From NCBI GenBank assembly GCA_031292655.1, contig JARLGO010000006.1, positions 1 through 48,027 on the forward strand: a DNA stretch of 48,027 nt, in the 5' to 3' direction. Numbering within the stretch: the first letter of the stretch is position 1; each line of letters starts with the position of its first letter. The position numbers and the translations under genes are program-made. The notes beneath the pieces were generated by a model that saw only the letters and a program-made list of their open reading frames with translations, was not told the origin of the DNA and ran no database searches. Source of the DNA: Geothrix sp. (GTDB lineage Bacteria > Acidobacteriota > Holophagae > Holophagales > Holophagaceae). Shown in pieces: positions 1 to 8,867 of the stretch.

Positions 1-828
1 AAAATCGATTATCCCCGCTTCTTCATCCTGGTGGGCCTGGCCCAGCAGGAGTACCTCCGGGCCTGGCGGCACCAGGTCGCCTTCGCCATCGCCGCGATCC
101 TGGGCTTGGTCTCCCTGACCTTGGCCCTGGGCTGGCAGGTACGATCCTCCTGGATCCGCCAGCTGGCCGACCAGGACCGCCTGGCAGCCCAGGAGGCGAA
201 GTACCGGCTGCTGGCCGAGAACGCCACGGATCTCATCTGGTCCATGGATCCGGACGGCCGGCTCACCTACGTCAGCCCCTCCATCTACCGCCAGCGGGGC
301 TGGACCCCGGAAGAATTCATGGCCCTGAGCCCCGAGCACCGGGCGCTCTCCAGAAAGGGCAGCGAAGTCGCCCGGGAACGAATGGCCAAGGCCCGCCAGC
401 TTCCTCCCGGCTCTCAGCCCTTCGAGCAGGACCTGCTGCAATCGACCGTGACGTGCAAGGATGGCCGGGAGATCCAAGTGGAGGCTCAATGGCGGATCGT
501 CTGGGGCCAGGAGGGCAGCCTGCTCGGCTTCCAGGGCGTCACCCGGGATGTCACCGAACGGAGGCGCATGGAGGTGGAGCGCGAGCGCCTGATCCAGGAT
601 CTCACCCGTGCATTGGCCGACGTGAAGCAGCTCAGCGGCATGCTCCCCATCTGCAGCAGCTGCAAGAAGGTGCGTGACGACCATGGCTACTGGAGCCAGA
701 TCGAGACCTACCTTTCGGAACACACGGAAGCCACCTTCACCCACGGCGTCTGTCCCGAATGCGCCCAGAAATTCCGAGAAGAAATCCAGGCACGCCACAC
801 CCGAACGGAAGATGAGGCCGGCTCTTGA
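1..828 (+). CDS. PAS-domain membrane sensor with Cys-rich C-terminal tail (5' truncated)
   Basis: The reading frame is open at base 1, so the N-terminus lies outside the window. About 275 codons are visible. One transmembrane segment lies near the visible start (AFAIAAILGLVSLTLALGW). It is followed by a PAS domain (from about LLAENATDLIWSMD to the GVTRDVTERRRM PAC end) and a short coiled coil. The tail has CSSCKK and, about 40 residues on, CPEC, a likely zinc-binding arrangement. That tail is common at the ends of PAS and PAS-kinase proteins in this kind of genome, but no kinase, GGDEF or EAL domain follows here. I infer a membrane-bound sensor of unknown output; upstream sequence could add sensory domains. 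The stop is TGA at 826-828. Confidence 0.8.
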   Translation, partial: KIDYPRFFILVGLAQQEYLRAWRHQVAFAIAAILGLVSLTLALGWQVRSSWIRQLADQDRLAAQEAKYRLLAENATDLIWSMDPDGRLTYVSPSIYRQRGWTPEEFMALSPEHRALSRKGSEVARERMAKARQLPPGSQPFEQDLLQSTVTCKDGREIQVEAQWRIVWGQEGSLLGFQGVTRDVTERRRMEVERERLIQDLTRALADVKQLSGMLPICSSCKKVRDDHGYWSQIETYLSEHTEATFTHGVCPECAQKFREEIQARHTRTEDEAGS

Positions 829-1039
829 GCCCGAAGCAGGAGCGAAGGGCCGCTTTGCCGAAGGCGAAGCCCGGAGGGTGGGGCACAGGAGGTGCCCCAT
901 GAGCCCGCAGCAGGAGCAGAGGCTCCATGTCCACGAGCGGAGGCGAGTGGGAGGACAGCGCCGTGCGCTGTCCGATACATGGAGGGCCACCGCGCAAAGC
1001 GCGGCCCCGCAGGGGTGGGGCACAGGAGGTGCCCCATGA
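826..1039. repeat. Two diverged tandem units ending in an RBS-loop hairpin
   Basis: Two units begin alike (TGAGCCCG, A or C, AGCAGGAGC at 826 and 900) and end alike in a hairpin followed by ATGA. In the hairpins GGGGCAC pairs with GTGCCCC (arms 880-886/892-898, and again just before 1036), and the loop is AGGAG, a ribosome-binding sequence. The second unit also holds a GGACAGCGC/GCGCTGTCC hairpin near 951-972; a close relative of it (GACAGCGC/GCGCTGTC) recurs near 38850. The first ATG (899) opens a 46-codon frame ending in TGA on the start codon at 1036. No protein family is recognised in it, so it is listed as repeat rather than gene. Confidence 0.7.
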
Positions 1040-1584
1040 AGATCGCCTTCATCGGCACCCACGGCGTCGGCAAGACCACCCTCTGCTACGAGCTGGCCGC
1101 GGCCCTCAAGCGGGAGGGCATCCACGTCGACATCGTGAAGGAGGTGGCAAGGCTCTCGCCGCTGCCCATCAACCAGAAGACCTCCCTGGAGGCCCAGACC
1201 TGGATCTTCCTCACCCAGATGGCCGAGGAGATCCGTTCCAGCAGCCAGCATGACGTGCTGGTCTGCGACCGCAGCGTCCTGGACAACTACGCCTACATGC
1301 GGCTGGCCTGCGGGCGCCAGCCACCCATCGAGCGGTTCATGTACCACTGGATGAAGAGCTACGACCTGCTCTTCAAGGTGCCCTACGGTGGCCAGCTCTC
1401 CGCCGACGGGGTGCGGGACACCGATACCTCCTTTGCGGAGGCCGTGGACCACCTGGTGGACCAGCTGCTGGAGGAACGGGCCCTGCCCCACCAGCGACTG
1501 GAGGTGGGGGCCCGCTCCACCTGGATCGAACGGGTCAAGCAGGTGGTGCTGAACCACCCCAAGGGGCAGAAACGGCTTGTTTGA
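1036..1584 (+). CDS. P-loop NTPase / nucleoside-kinase-like protein (AAA_28 type)
   Basis: This is a 182-residue cytoplasmic protein. A Walker A motif (GTHGVGKTT) sits at residues 7-15, and a DRSVLDN segment around residue 80 fits the acidic Walker B-like position of the NadR-kinase/AAA_28 group. The family phosphorylates small nucleosides or has unknown substrates; the substrate cannot be read here. The start at 1036 is chosen because AGGAG lies just upstream, inside a hairpin loop. The frame is open further upstream to 892, but that extension runs through the repeat and resembles no protein. It is followed after 71 bases by a PAS protein gene, so it may belong to the signalling cluster. P-loop assignment is firm, substrate unknown. 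Confidence 0.8.
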   Translation: MKIAFIGTHGVGKTTLCYELAAALKREGIHVDIVKEVARLSPLPINQKTSLEAQTWIFLTQMAEEIRSSSQHDVLVCDRSVLDNYAYMRLACGRQPPIERFMYHWMKSYDLLFKVPYGGQLSADGVRDTDTSFAEAVDHLVDQLLEERALPHQRLEVGARSTWIERVKQVVLNHPKGQKRLV

Positions 1585-1655
1585 CCGGCCCACCGTCACC
1601 GAAATTCAGGCTCTGACCGGTTTCGACCCGATACCAGTGGGGTGGAGACCCCCCC

Positions 1656-2177
1656 ATGAGCACCCGGCCCCAGCCCACCCAGCAGGAGAAGGTCCTGGGC
1701 GATGATGACTTCATCGTTTCCAAGACGGACCTGAAGGGCATCATCACCTACGGCAACCGCATCTTCATCCAGATCTCGGGCTACTCCGAATCCGAGCTGC
1801 TGGGCGCGCCCCACAACATCCTGCGCCATCCGGACATGCCCAGGGTCGTCTTCAAGCTCCTCTGGGACACGATCCAGGCCCGGCGGGAGATCTGCGCCTA
1901 CGTGAAGAACCTGGCCAAGGACGGGAGCTTTTACTGGGTCTGGGCCAACGTCACCCCCTCCCTCGACCGGGCCGGGAACCTCATCGGCTACTACTCCGTG
2001 CGAAGGAAACCGCGACCCGAGGCCATCCAGGTCGTGGGCGGGCTGTACCGGACCCTGCTCGAGGCCGAGCGTCGGGCCGGCGATGGCCAGGCCGGCATGC
2101 AGGCCTCCATGGCCCTCCTCAACCAGGTTCTCGAACAGAAGGACATGAGCTATGAAGAATTTGTCTTTGGGCTCTAA
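1656..2177 (+). CDS. Soluble PAS-domain protein, Aer-like sensor module
   Basis: This 173-residue protein is nearly all one PAS domain (residues about 15-115). It has the Aer-type signature region [21 protein letters not shown] and a [14 protein letters not shown] segment. PAS domains of this subgroup in aerotaxis receptors bind FAD and sense redox state. There is no transmembrane segment and no output domain. The 3' end overlaps the next gene by 26 bases, and that gene is a chemoreceptor lacking its own PAS domain. I infer that the two proteins form a split Aer-like receptor. RBS-like GGTGGAG lies upstream of the ATG. FAD binding is inferred from the subgroup, not shown. Confidence 0.82.
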   Translation: MSTRPQPTQQEKVLGDDDFIVSKTDLKGIITYGNRIFIQISGYSESELLGAPHNILRHPDMPRVVFKLLWDTIQARREICAYVKNLAKDGSFYWVWANVTPSLDRAGNLIGYYSVRRKPRPEAIQVVGGLYRTLLEAERRAGDGQAGMQASMALLNQVLEQKDMSYEEFVFGL

Positions 2178-3606
2178 GGTCAAGTACCTGGTCGGCTCTT
2201 GCCTGGGCCTGCTCCTGCTGTTCGGCGCCCTGCAGGCCGGCCCGGGCATGCCCGCCAGCCGCTGGGCGATCCTGATCCTCCTCTTCCTGTTGCTGGGACT
2301 GACCTTTTACACCGTCCACCGGATCCTGAGGGCCATCTCCAAGCTCACGGAAAACCTCCAGTCCGCGGCCCGGGGCGACCTCGACCAGAGGATCACCGGC
2401 ATCCGGCGGGGGGGCGCGACCGAAGAACTGGCCTGGGCCCTCAACGACCTCCTCGACCAGCAGGAGGCCTACTTCCGCGAAGTCTTCTCGGCCTTCGACC
2501 ACGCCACCCGCGGCCAGACCTTCCGGCTGGCCATGGACCAGGGCCTGCACGGCGCCTTCAAGGACGCCATGGTCCGCGTGAATGTCTCGGTGGAGAGCCT
2601 GGGCCAGGTCCAGCAGATGGCCCTGAAGGAAAAGCTGATCTCCCGCATCACGGACCTCAATTCCGGGAACCTCATCCGGAACCTGAAATCCATCCAGGAA
2701 TACCTGATGGACATGACCCAGGAGCTCGCCATCGTGGGGCAGATCTCGTCCGAGACCGCCAAGGATGCGGACGGCAGCCGGGCCACCATCGAGAACCTGG
2801 TGGCCAACCTCAACCAGGTTGCGGAAATGGTGGCCCAGACCAACGCCCAGATCACCCTCCTGCATGAAAAGGGCGAGGAGATCGGCCAGATCGTCCAGGT
2901 GATCACGGACGTGGCCGACCGCACCAACCTCCTGGCCTTGAACGCCGCCATCGAAGCCGCCCATGCCGGGGACGTCGGCAAGGGCTTTGCCGTGGTGGCC
3001 GAGGAGGTGCGCACCCTGTCGGAAAACACCAAGGATGCGGCCGCCAGCATCGCCGCCACCATCGATTCCTTCGGCCAGGCCACGGGCCGGATGATCGAGG
3101 ATTCCGAGCAGGTGAAGGAACTCGCGGAAGGCAGCCGGAATGCCGTCACCGATTTCCGTTCCCAGATCCTGAAGTTCGCCGACTCCGCCAAGGCCTCCCT
3201 CGGCCAGGTCAGCAAGGCCCAGGACTTCAGCTTCGCGTCCCTGGTGAAGGTGGACCACTTCCTCTTCAAGCAGAATGGCTACCGCGTCCTGCACCAGGGC
3301 TCCGGTTCACCGGAGGCGCAGGCCGTCCAGACGGACCACAAGGGCTGCCGCCTGGGCACCTGGTACTACGAGGGCCAGGGGGCCGAGATGTTCTCCCACG
3401 TGCCGTCCTTCCGCCAGCTGGAGGCGCCCCACGCGGGGGTGCACCAGAACATCCAGGAGGCCGTCCACCTGCTGGGGACCAGCTGGGACCGGAATCAGGA
3501 GACCCAGACCCGGATCTACGGCTACTTCGAGGCGGCCGAGCGGGCCAGCGAGGACGTGGTCCAGGTCATCGATCGGATGGTCGTGGAGCGCCACCGCCCG
3601 GCCTGA
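2152..3606 (+). CDS. Methyl-accepting chemotaxis protein with C-terminal CZB zinc domain
   Basis: This 484-residue receptor has two closely spaced hydrophobic segments (about residues 8-26 and 34-56) and almost no periplasmic loop, so it senses from inside the cell. A HAMP-like stretch precedes the signalling domain. The MCP tip contains [25 protein letters not shown] near residues 262-286. From about residue 365 a CZB domain is visible: VDHFLFK, then GCRLGTWYY, then HAGVHQN, giving the His/Cys zinc ligands. CZB receptors sense zinc-linked oxidants such as hypochlorous acid. The start overlaps the upstream PAS gene by 26 bases, suggesting coupled expression. The stop abuts the stop of the convergent methyltransferase gene. 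Confidence 0.9.
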   Translation: MKNLSLGSKVKYLVGSCLGLLLLFGALQAGPGMPASRWAILILLFLLLGLTFYTVHRILRAISKLTENLQSAARGDLDQRITGIRRGGATEELAWALNDLLDQQEAYFREVFSAFDHATRGQTFRLAMDQGLHGAFKDAMVRVNVSVESLGQVQQMALKEKLISRITDLNSGNLIRNLKSIQEYLMDMTQELAIVGQISSETAKDADGSRATIENLVANLNQVAEMVAQTNAQITLLHEKGEEIGQIVQVITDVADRTNLLALNAAIEAAHAGDVGKGFAVVAEEVRTLSENTKDAAASIAATIDSFGQATGRMIEDSEQVKELAEGSRNAVTDFRSQILKFADSAKASLGQVSKAQDFSFASLVKVDHFLFKQNGYRVLHQGSGSPEAQAVQTDHKGCRLGTWYYEGQGAEMFSHVPSFRQLEAPHAGVHQNIQEAVHLLGTSWDRNQETQTRIYGYFEAAERASEDVVQVIDRMVVERHRPA

Positions 3607-4299
3607 TCACTTGATCCCCAGATGCAGGGCCACGATGCCCCCCGTGAGGTTCGTCCAGCGGACCTCCCGGAACCCTGCGGATTCCAGCTCCGCCGCCAGG
3701 GACCGCTGGTCCGGGAAGCCGCGGATGCTTTCGGGCAGGTAGGTGTAGGCCGAGCCGTCGCCGCTGATCCAGGCTCCGATGCGCGGCAGCACCCGGAGGC
3801 TGTACCAGTCATAGAAGGCCTTGAGCCCCGGGAACACCGGTGTGCTGAACTCCAGGATGGTGAGCCGTCCGCCGGGCCGCAGCACCCGCAGGAACTCCCC
3901 GTAGGCCAAGGCCCGGTCCTCCACGTTGCGGATGCCGTAGCAGATGGTGAGGCCGTCGAAGCTGGCATCGCGGAAGGGCAGGGCTTGGGCATCGGCATCA
4001 CTGGAGGCCCAGATCCGGTCCGAGAGCCCCTTCCGGCGGAACTTCGCGGGCCCCAGGCGCAGCATGGCGTGCGTGAAGTCCGTGCTGACCACGTCCGCGC
4101 CCCGACGGGCCAGGGCCAGGCTGGAGTCCCCCGTGCCCGCCGCCACGTCCAGAAACCGCATTCCCGGGCCCGCGCCGCTCGCCCGGGCCATGCGCCACCA
4201 CCACCAGAAATCCACGCCTCCGGAAAGCACGTGGTTCAAGACGTCGTACCTTCCGGCGATGGCCGAAAACATCTGCTGCACTTGCCTGCCTTCCGGCAT
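3607..4299 (-). CDS. menG: Demethylmenaquinone/ubiquinone C-methyltransferase (UbiE/MenG family)
   Basis: This 230-residue class I SAM methyltransferase has the SAM-binding motif LDVAAGTGDSS near residues 46-56. The YDVLNHVLSGGVDFWW segment near the N-terminus and the CYGIRNVEDRALAYGEFLRVLRPGG stretch are both typical of UbiE/MenG. It would methylate the quinone ring in the last or penultimate step of menaquinone synthesis. Start 4299 is chosen because GGAGGT lies 5 bases upstream; the longer open frame to 4386 adds residues unlike the family. It is divergent from the acyl-CoA dehydrogenase gene. The menG name rests on the presumed menaquinone use of such organisms; ubiE would be the equivalent label. 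Confidence 0.88.
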   Translation of the reverse strand: MPEGRQVQQMFSAIAGRYDVLNHVLSGGVDFWWWWRMARASGAGPGMRFLDVAAGTGDSSLALARRGADVVSTDFTHAMLRLGPAKFRRKGLSDRIWASSDADAQALPFRDASFDGLTICYGIRNVEDRALAYGEFLRVLRPGGRLTILEFSTPVFPGLKAFYDWYSLRVLPRIGAWISGDGSAYTYLPESIRGFPDQRSLAAELESAGFREVRWTNLTGGIVALHLGIK

Positions 4300-4435
4300 C
4301 CGACCTCCGCGGGACCTTCCATTGAAGCAGACCGGAGGCTTTACCCGAAGTATGCGGGCCGTTGACCAGAGGTAGAGGCTAGCCAAGAGCCGCGGCGGCC
4401 CCCATCTTGAACCCTACCCAATCTGGAGGACATAG

Positions 4436-6220
4436 ATGAGCACCGCCGCCGTCGAGCAGGTCAAGGGGGGCAGTTTCCTGCTGACCCCCATCGGGGCCAT
4501 GCCCCAGTTCACGCCCGAGGAATTCGGCGATGATGCCAAGGAATTCGCCCGCGCCGCCAAGGACTTCATCCAGGGCGAGGTGCTGCCCCGGGACGAACAG
4601 ATCGACAAGCTGGACCTCCCCCTCACCGTCGAGCTCATGAAGAAGGCCGGTGAACTGGGTCTGCTGGGCCTGGAGGTCCCCGAGGCCTACGAAGGCATGG
4701 ACGTGGACAAGCGCACCGCCATGCTCGTGCTGGAGGAGATGAGCAAGCAGGGCAGCTTCGCCGTGAGCTACAGCGCCAACACCGGCATCGGGACCCTGCC
4801 CATCGTCTACTTCGGCACCGAGGCCCAGAAGCAGGCCTACCTGCCCAAGCTGGCCACCGGGGCCTGGCTGGCGGCCTACGCCCTCACGGAGGCGGGCAGC
4901 GGATCCGATGCCCTGGGCGCCAAGGCCACGGCCGTGCTTGACGGGGACAGCTGGGTGCTGAACGGCACCAAGATGTGGATCACGAACGCCGGTTTCGCCG
5001 ATGTCTTCGTCATCTTCGCCAAGGTGGACGGCCAGCACTTCAGCGCCTTCATCGTCGAGAAGACCGATCCCGGCATCAGCACCGGCGCGGAAGAGAAGAA
5101 GCTCGGCATCAAGGGCAGCTCCACCCGCACGGTGATCCTGGAGAACTGCCGCATCCCCAAGGACCGCCTCCTGGGCGAGATCGGCAAGGGGCACAAGATC
5201 GCCTTCGGCATCCTCAACATCGGCCGCTTCAAGCTGGGCGTGGGCAGCCAGGGCGGCATGAAGCGGATCCTGGAGTACGTCATCCGCTACACCTCCGAGC
5301 GCCAGCAGTTCGGCAAGCCCATCAACAGCTTCGGCCTCATCCAGCAGAAGCTGGCGGACATGGCCACCAAGATCTTCGTGTGCGAGGCGCTCAACTTCCG
5401 CACGGTCGGCTACATCGACGAGGCCCTGCACGCCACCAGTTGGGAGAGCCCCACGGCGGGGGCCGACAAGATGGCCGCCATTGATGAGTACACCATCGAG
5501 TGCAGCATCTCCAAGGTCTGGGCCAGCGAGGCCCTCTTCTTCGTGGCCGACGAGGCCGTGCAGGCCTTCGGCGGCTACGGCTTCAGCGCCGAGTACCCGC
5601 CCGAGAAGGCCCTGCGCGACTGCCGCATCAACCGGATCTTCGAAGGCACCAACGAGATCAACCGCCTCCTCATCGCCGGCACGCTGCTCAAGCGCGCCAT
5701 GAAGGGCGATCTGCCCCTCATGCAGTTCGGCCAGCAGGTGGCCAAGGAAATCTCGAATCCCATCAAGGCCGAGACCTTCACGGGCCCCCTGGCCCGCCTC
5801 AAGCACGGCGTGGAGCTGAGCAAGCGCCAGTGCATGCTGGCTGCGGGCCTGGCCGTGCAGGTGCTGGGCCAGAAGCTCATCGACAACCAGGAAGTCATGG
5901 CCCGCATGAGCAACATGCTGATGGAGATCTACGCCATGGAGAGCGCCATCGTGCGCGCGGAGCGCATGGTGGAGACCAGCCATCGCTGGGCCCAGATCGC
6001 CCGGGACATGACCGAGCTCTACGTCAACGAGAGCTGGCACAAGGTTCATGGGGACGCCCGCATGCTCTGCGCGGACGTGGTCGAGGGCGAGGCCCTCCGC
6101 CATGCCCTGGCCGGCGTGAAGGCCTTCACGGAGTTCCACCCCACCAGCAGTGCCCGTCTGCGGGGACGCATCGCCTCGGAGCTGATCCAGAGGGGCATCT
6201 ATCCCGTCGAAGTGGCGTAA
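4436..6220 (+). CDS. Acyl-CoA dehydrogenase, long form with C-terminal extension
   Basis: This 594-residue FAD-dependent acyl-CoA dehydrogenase would catalyse the first oxidation of fatty-acid beta-oxidation. The flavin/substrate loop YALTEAGSGSDALGAKA, WITNAG, and the C-terminal RIFEGTNEINR with the probable catalytic glutamate are all visible. A further 190 residues follow the core, as in the approximately 600-residue FadE/VLCAD-like bacterial group. RBS GGAGGA sits 6 bases before the ATG. The gene stands alone and ends in a strong hairpin 3 bases after the stop. The island boundary begins 32 bases past the stop and the gene is intact. Chain-length preference cannot be read from the sequence. 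Confidence 0.93.
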   Translation: MSTAAVEQVKGGSFLLTPIGAMPQFTPEEFGDDAKEFARAAKDFIQGEVLPRDEQIDKLDLPLTVELMKKAGELGLLGLEVPEAYEGMDVDKRTAMLVLEEMSKQGSFAVSYSANTGIGTLPIVYFGTEAQKQAYLPKLATGAWLAAYALTEAGSGSDALGAKATAVLDGDSWVLNGTKMWITNAGFADVFVIFAKVDGQHFSAFIVEKTDPGISTGAEEKKLGIKGSSTRTVILENCRIPKDRLLGEIGKGHKIAFGILNIGRFKLGVGSQGGMKRILEYVIRYTSERQQFGKPINSFGLIQQKLADMATKIFVCEALNFRTVGYIDEALHATSWESPTAGADKMAAIDEYTIECSISKVWASEALFFVADEAVQAFGGYGFSAEYPPEKALRDCRINRIFEGTNEINRLLIAGTLLKRAMKGDLPLMQFGQQVAKEISNPIKAETFTGPLARLKHGVELSKRQCMLAAGLAVQVLGQKLIDNQEVMARMSNMLMEIYAMESAIVRAERMVETSHRWAQIARDMTELYVNESWHKVHGDARMLCADVVEGEALRHALAGVKAFTEFHPTSSARLRGRIASELIQRGIYPVEVA

Positions 6221-6222
6221 GA

Positions 6223-6243
6223 GCCGCGCCGCCACGGCGCGGC
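6223..6243 (+). terminator. Hairpin after acyl-CoA dehydrogenase gene
   Basis: An 8-bp perfect GC stem (GCCGCGCC / GGCGCGGC, loop GCCAC) starts two bases after the stop codon. It lacks a T-run, so termination would depend on the stem or on Rho. Confidence 0.55.
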
Positions 6244-6251
6244 GTCATCAA

Positions 6252-6289
6252 CGAAAGGGCCCCGAACGGGGTAATGCCGTTCACTTAAG
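6252..6289 (+). repeat. Left 38-bp inverted repeat (IS4-type end)
   Basis: It begins CGAAAGGGCCCC and ends TTCACTTAAG. It matches the right copy at 36 of 38 positions in inverted orientation. It contains the palindromic core CCCCGAACGGGG. The outer flanks of the two copies do not match. Confidence 0.8.
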
Positions 6290-6304
6290 AGGCCAAGTTA
6301 AGAA

Positions 6305-6328
6305 AGCGTGGGTGTTAACACCCACGCT
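6305..6328. repeat. Perfect 24-bp palindrome inside the left island end
   Basis: Twelve-base arms (AGCGTGGGTGTT and its complement) meet with no loop, centred on GTTAAC. It may be a dyad operator or a resolved terminus of an old element; as RNA it would need a small loop to fold. It lies 16 bases inside the left terminal repeat. Confidence 0.7.
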
Positions 6329-6395
6329 CTGGAGTTTGGACCTATTGATACCCGGGGAGCATTGACCTCCAAGGACTTCCAGCGGCCCTTCACTG

Positions 6396-6436
6396 AAAAA
6401 CCCAGGAACGTGTCCCTGTACGCGTCCTGGGTTTTT
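6396..6436. terminator. Bidirectional intrinsic terminator
   Basis: AAAAACCCAGGA (6396-6407) pairs with TCCTGGGTTTTT (6425-6436) around a 17-base loop. The A-run on one side and T-run on the other make it a terminator in both directions. It could stop transcription from the left border and from the ubiquitin-like operon. Confidence 0.75.
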
Positions 6437-6745
6437 CGCGTCCCCACTCCGGTTCAGGTCCCAACCAGCACCTACGACGTCCCCAGGATGGTCGTCGAGC
6501 CGGGAGGTGGAGAGCCCCGATGGCGCTTCAACCCATACGCGCCGAAACTCCCCTGGCCCCGAACTGGGGCGATGGGGAGGTCACAGGTTGTGAGCGGTTG
6601 GGATCAGGCGGCCTGGTTGGTCTCCCGATGGTTAAGGACCCACTTCCGCCTGCGAGGCTTCGGGAGGCGGCCGCGTAGCAATTTCTCAGACTTTTGTGAT
6701 CGGCATATCCCCACCGGGTCGGAGCGACTGTTCACCTAGTACAGG
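6437..6745. other. Gap at the left end of the island, no gene supported
   Basis: About 310 bases lie between the terminator and the stop of the DUF6527 gene. A plus-strand frame (6308-6739) is open through it, but its product has no recognisable domain, low complexity and no ribosome-binding site. I see only weak inverted repeats and no gene. Confidence 0.5.
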
Positions 6746-7285
6746 TCAGGTATTCCTTGCGAATGAGCCCTGAGCCTCCCCCCCGCCCTCTGTAACCCGG
6801 CCTTCGCGAACTAACCTCCTACACACGACGAGGACATCCCAGGGAATTTCGCCTAGCTCGTCTGCTATTTCCTCGTACGAACGGAAACAATTGGTGGGTA
6901 ATGCCTGAATCACTGCATTGAGGAGATATCCGAATTCATCCACGTGAGGAGGATATTCCATGAAGTTGTCGTAGCGACCTAGAAGGAGGATTCTGTTTCG
7001 CCAAACGATATAGTGGCTCCGGCATCCACTTCCCATCCAGATGGATGGGAACACAGAAAACCCTGTGGCAGGGCTCCCAAAAAGCCTCCAGGCCGAACCA
7101 GCCCGATGGTCCAGGTTGATTGGGAAAATTTCGCCACACCCGCATGGGCACATTAGGAGCAACCACCTAGGAGGTCCGCGTTGGATCAATACGGCATCCC
7201 CGGGTTGCTCTAGCAGGGGCGTGGCCTCCATCCGAGTCTCAACCGTCCCCCGGAACCTGAGTTCAAGACTACCTCTCCGCTTCAC
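6746..7285 (-). CDS. DUF6527 family protein of the ubiquitin-like operon
   Basis: This 179-residue protein shows the DUF6527 pattern. A CPCGCGE cluster lies near residues 46-52, followed by a WRLFGSPATGFSVFPSIW strand and then GCRSHYIVWRNRI. The clustered cysteines and the C-x-x-H further on suggest a zinc site. DUF6527 genes recur beside bacterial ubiquitin-like, E1, E2 and JAB genes; the biochemical role is not something I can assert. It is last in the operon, 25 bases after the kinase gene. Start is GTG at 7285; ATG at 7228 is an alternative. The N-terminal half of the frame has no other recognised domain. The family call is good, the function unknown. Confidence 0.75.
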   Translation of the reverse strand: MKRRGSLELRFRGTVETRMEATPLLEQPGDAVLIQRGPPRWLLLMCPCGCGEIFPINLDHRAGSAWRLFGSPATGFSVFPSIWMGSGCRSHYIVWRNRILLLGRYDNFMEYPPHVDEFGYLLNAVIQALPTNCFRSYEEIADELGEIPWDVLVVCRRLVREGRVTEGGGEAQGSFARNT

Positions 7286-7310
7286 TACGCACTCCGAGTT
7301 TTAGAAAAAA

Positions 7311-8864
7311 TTAGAGTCTGTCCAGAATCCTCTCGGCGATGAGGTATGCAAGCACGCGCTTAGAGGCTAGGGGTTCTTCTAGAGTGGAGTCCATCCGAGA
7401 CTTCATTAGCAGCGCGGCGGCGAGGGCTCGCGCGTACTGATCATTTGAGGTCTGCATCTGTGCTGCATACAATCTGACCTGACGCACGCAGGCATGAAAC
7501 CAGCACGATGGATTTTTGGGGTCAGGAGGAATTGGTGCTCTGGCGATTGGAAGGTGGTCATACAAGTTCATTGTTTGTTCGAGGATCTGTTCGGCGGTGG
7601 GCTCAGCGCCCGTGAACCCTTCTACTAGAAGGCTAGTCTCCAAGCACGCTGCGTCCCCTACTAAAGGGGCAGGTCTGCTGGAGTAAAAATCGATAATAAT
7701 CGCTTCATTGCCGCGAACCCGAATATTCGCTCCATGCAGGTCACCGTGAATTTGCCCGACCAGTAAGCGCTCCGCCTTGTAGGCCGTTAACTTGGCCCAA
7801 AGCTCCGCTGGGGATTTTTTTGCGCCTAGTGTCTGGGCTTGTTGAAACCGAGCCTTAGGGTATTCAGCAGGATTGAACCGGAAATGGTCCATCAGAACTG
7901 CGGTTTGCATTCTCGATGAGCGGTACCAGCCATTAAGGGTCCTATCAAATAGACAGGCGATGGCTGGTGTGGATCTACCTGCAGAAGCACACTCTAAAAA
8001 CTCCTCTGATTCCTCTACAAAATCTCCAACAAGCACCCCTTTTCGTGCGCCGAGGCAGCACCGATCACGAATAAGATGGGGCCCAAGGTGGAAGGGTACA
8101 AATGGGTCAACAGCATCTTCGTAGTTACGATATTCTCTAACAATTTTTGTGCGCTTATCCATCTTAACTAAATATGGAAGAGGCCACTGCCCAATAGGTC
8201 TCCCATCTAAGGTAGCGTACGCGCTGAATACCCTAGCCGAGGTACGCCCTCCGGATAGGGGTCGAAGAGTTAACTCAGAGCAATCGTGGAACGCTCTCTT
8301 GAGGAGAAGGTTCTCCTCTTCATTAAAGTTAGAATGCTCAACCCCGGGATTTGTCAGGAGGATGTGTATTCTAAGGCTACGATTGGGAGGCTGTGAGTTA
8401 AAATTGAAACAAAGAAAATCAAAATTCTTCTCAATTGGATACACAGCATCTATTAGGAAGACTGTTGGCGAAATCGCACGGCCGTTTATGTCACTCTTGG
8501 CTCCAAGGACATCAGCTGATTCCTCTTCAGGGATAAGGATTGGAACTTTTAACCGCTTGAGCAAGTTCAGGATCATTTCCCGGTTCAGATTAGTAGTGAT
8601 TATTACCAGTATTGAGCCGTTATTCAAAATAGACGGAATAACCTTTTCCAAGGCCGATATATAACTAGATAACTTGGAACTGCCTGGTTCGCATATGACT
8701 CCAGCAACACCTTGTAGTTCCAACAAGACATCTGAGTCTTCTGTGAATGTCTTAACAAATAGCCCACGGCTTGCAAGCACCTCTGAGATCCTTTCAGGAA
8801 TCGGAGGCCTAAACCAAGCAACCCCCTTGCTAGTTTCCCTGGGTCGCAACTCAGTTATGGGCAT
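7311..8864 (-). CDS. Kinase-fold (APH/protein-kinase-like) protein in the ubiquitin-like operon
   Basis: This is a 517-residue protein. Residues about 1-200 form an alpha/beta region of unknown type, with LVIITTN and VFLIDA strands reminiscent of a receiver-like or Rossmann-like fold. From about 200 a kinase lobe is visible: GGRTSA (205-210) as a glycine-rich turn, LVKMD with K234 as the likely ATP-contacting lysine, and E244 in REYRNYE. The catalytic loop is HGDLHGAN (373-380) and the metal site IDF (391-393). All key residues are kept, so it should be active. It resembles the kinase-like ternary-complex-associated (TCAD9-type) proteins of bacterial conflict systems; that label is from memory. 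It starts 3 bases after the E1 gene (TGATAAATG), so translation is probably coupled. Substrate unknown. Confidence 0.75.
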   Translation of the reverse strand: MPITELRPRETSKGVAWFRPPIPERISEVLASRGLFVKTFTEDSDVLLELQGVAGVICEPGSSKLSSYISALEKVIPSILNNGSILVIITTNLNREMILNLLKRLKVPILIPEEESADVLGAKSDINGRAISPTVFLIDAVYPIEKNFDFLCFNFNSQPPNRSLRIHILLTNPGVEHSNFNEEENLLLKRAFHDCSELTLRPLSGGRTSARVFSAYATLDGRPIGQWPLPYLVKMDKRTKIVREYRNYEDAVDPFVPFHLGPHLIRDRCCLGARKGVLVGDFVEESEEFLECASAGRSTPAIACLFDRTLNGWYRSSRMQTAVLMDHFRFNPAEYPKARFQQAQTLGAKKSPAELWAKLTAYKAERLLVGQIHGDLHGANIRVRGNEAIIIDFYSSRPAPLVGDAACLETSLLVEGFTGAEPTAEQILEQTMNLYDHLPIARAPIPPDPKNPSCWFHACVRQVRLYAAQMQTSNDQYARALAAALLMKSRMDSTLEEPLASKRVLAYLIAERILDRL

Positions 8865-8867
8865 TTA

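Noticed and set aside
4379-6235. 618-codon minus-strand frame
   Set aside because: It mirrors the acyl-CoA dehydrogenase gene, whose motifs are clear, and its own product resembles nothing.
6308-6739. 143-codon gene at the left end of the island
   Set aside because: It begins inside a palindrome, crosses a terminator and has no ribosome-binding site or recognisable domain.
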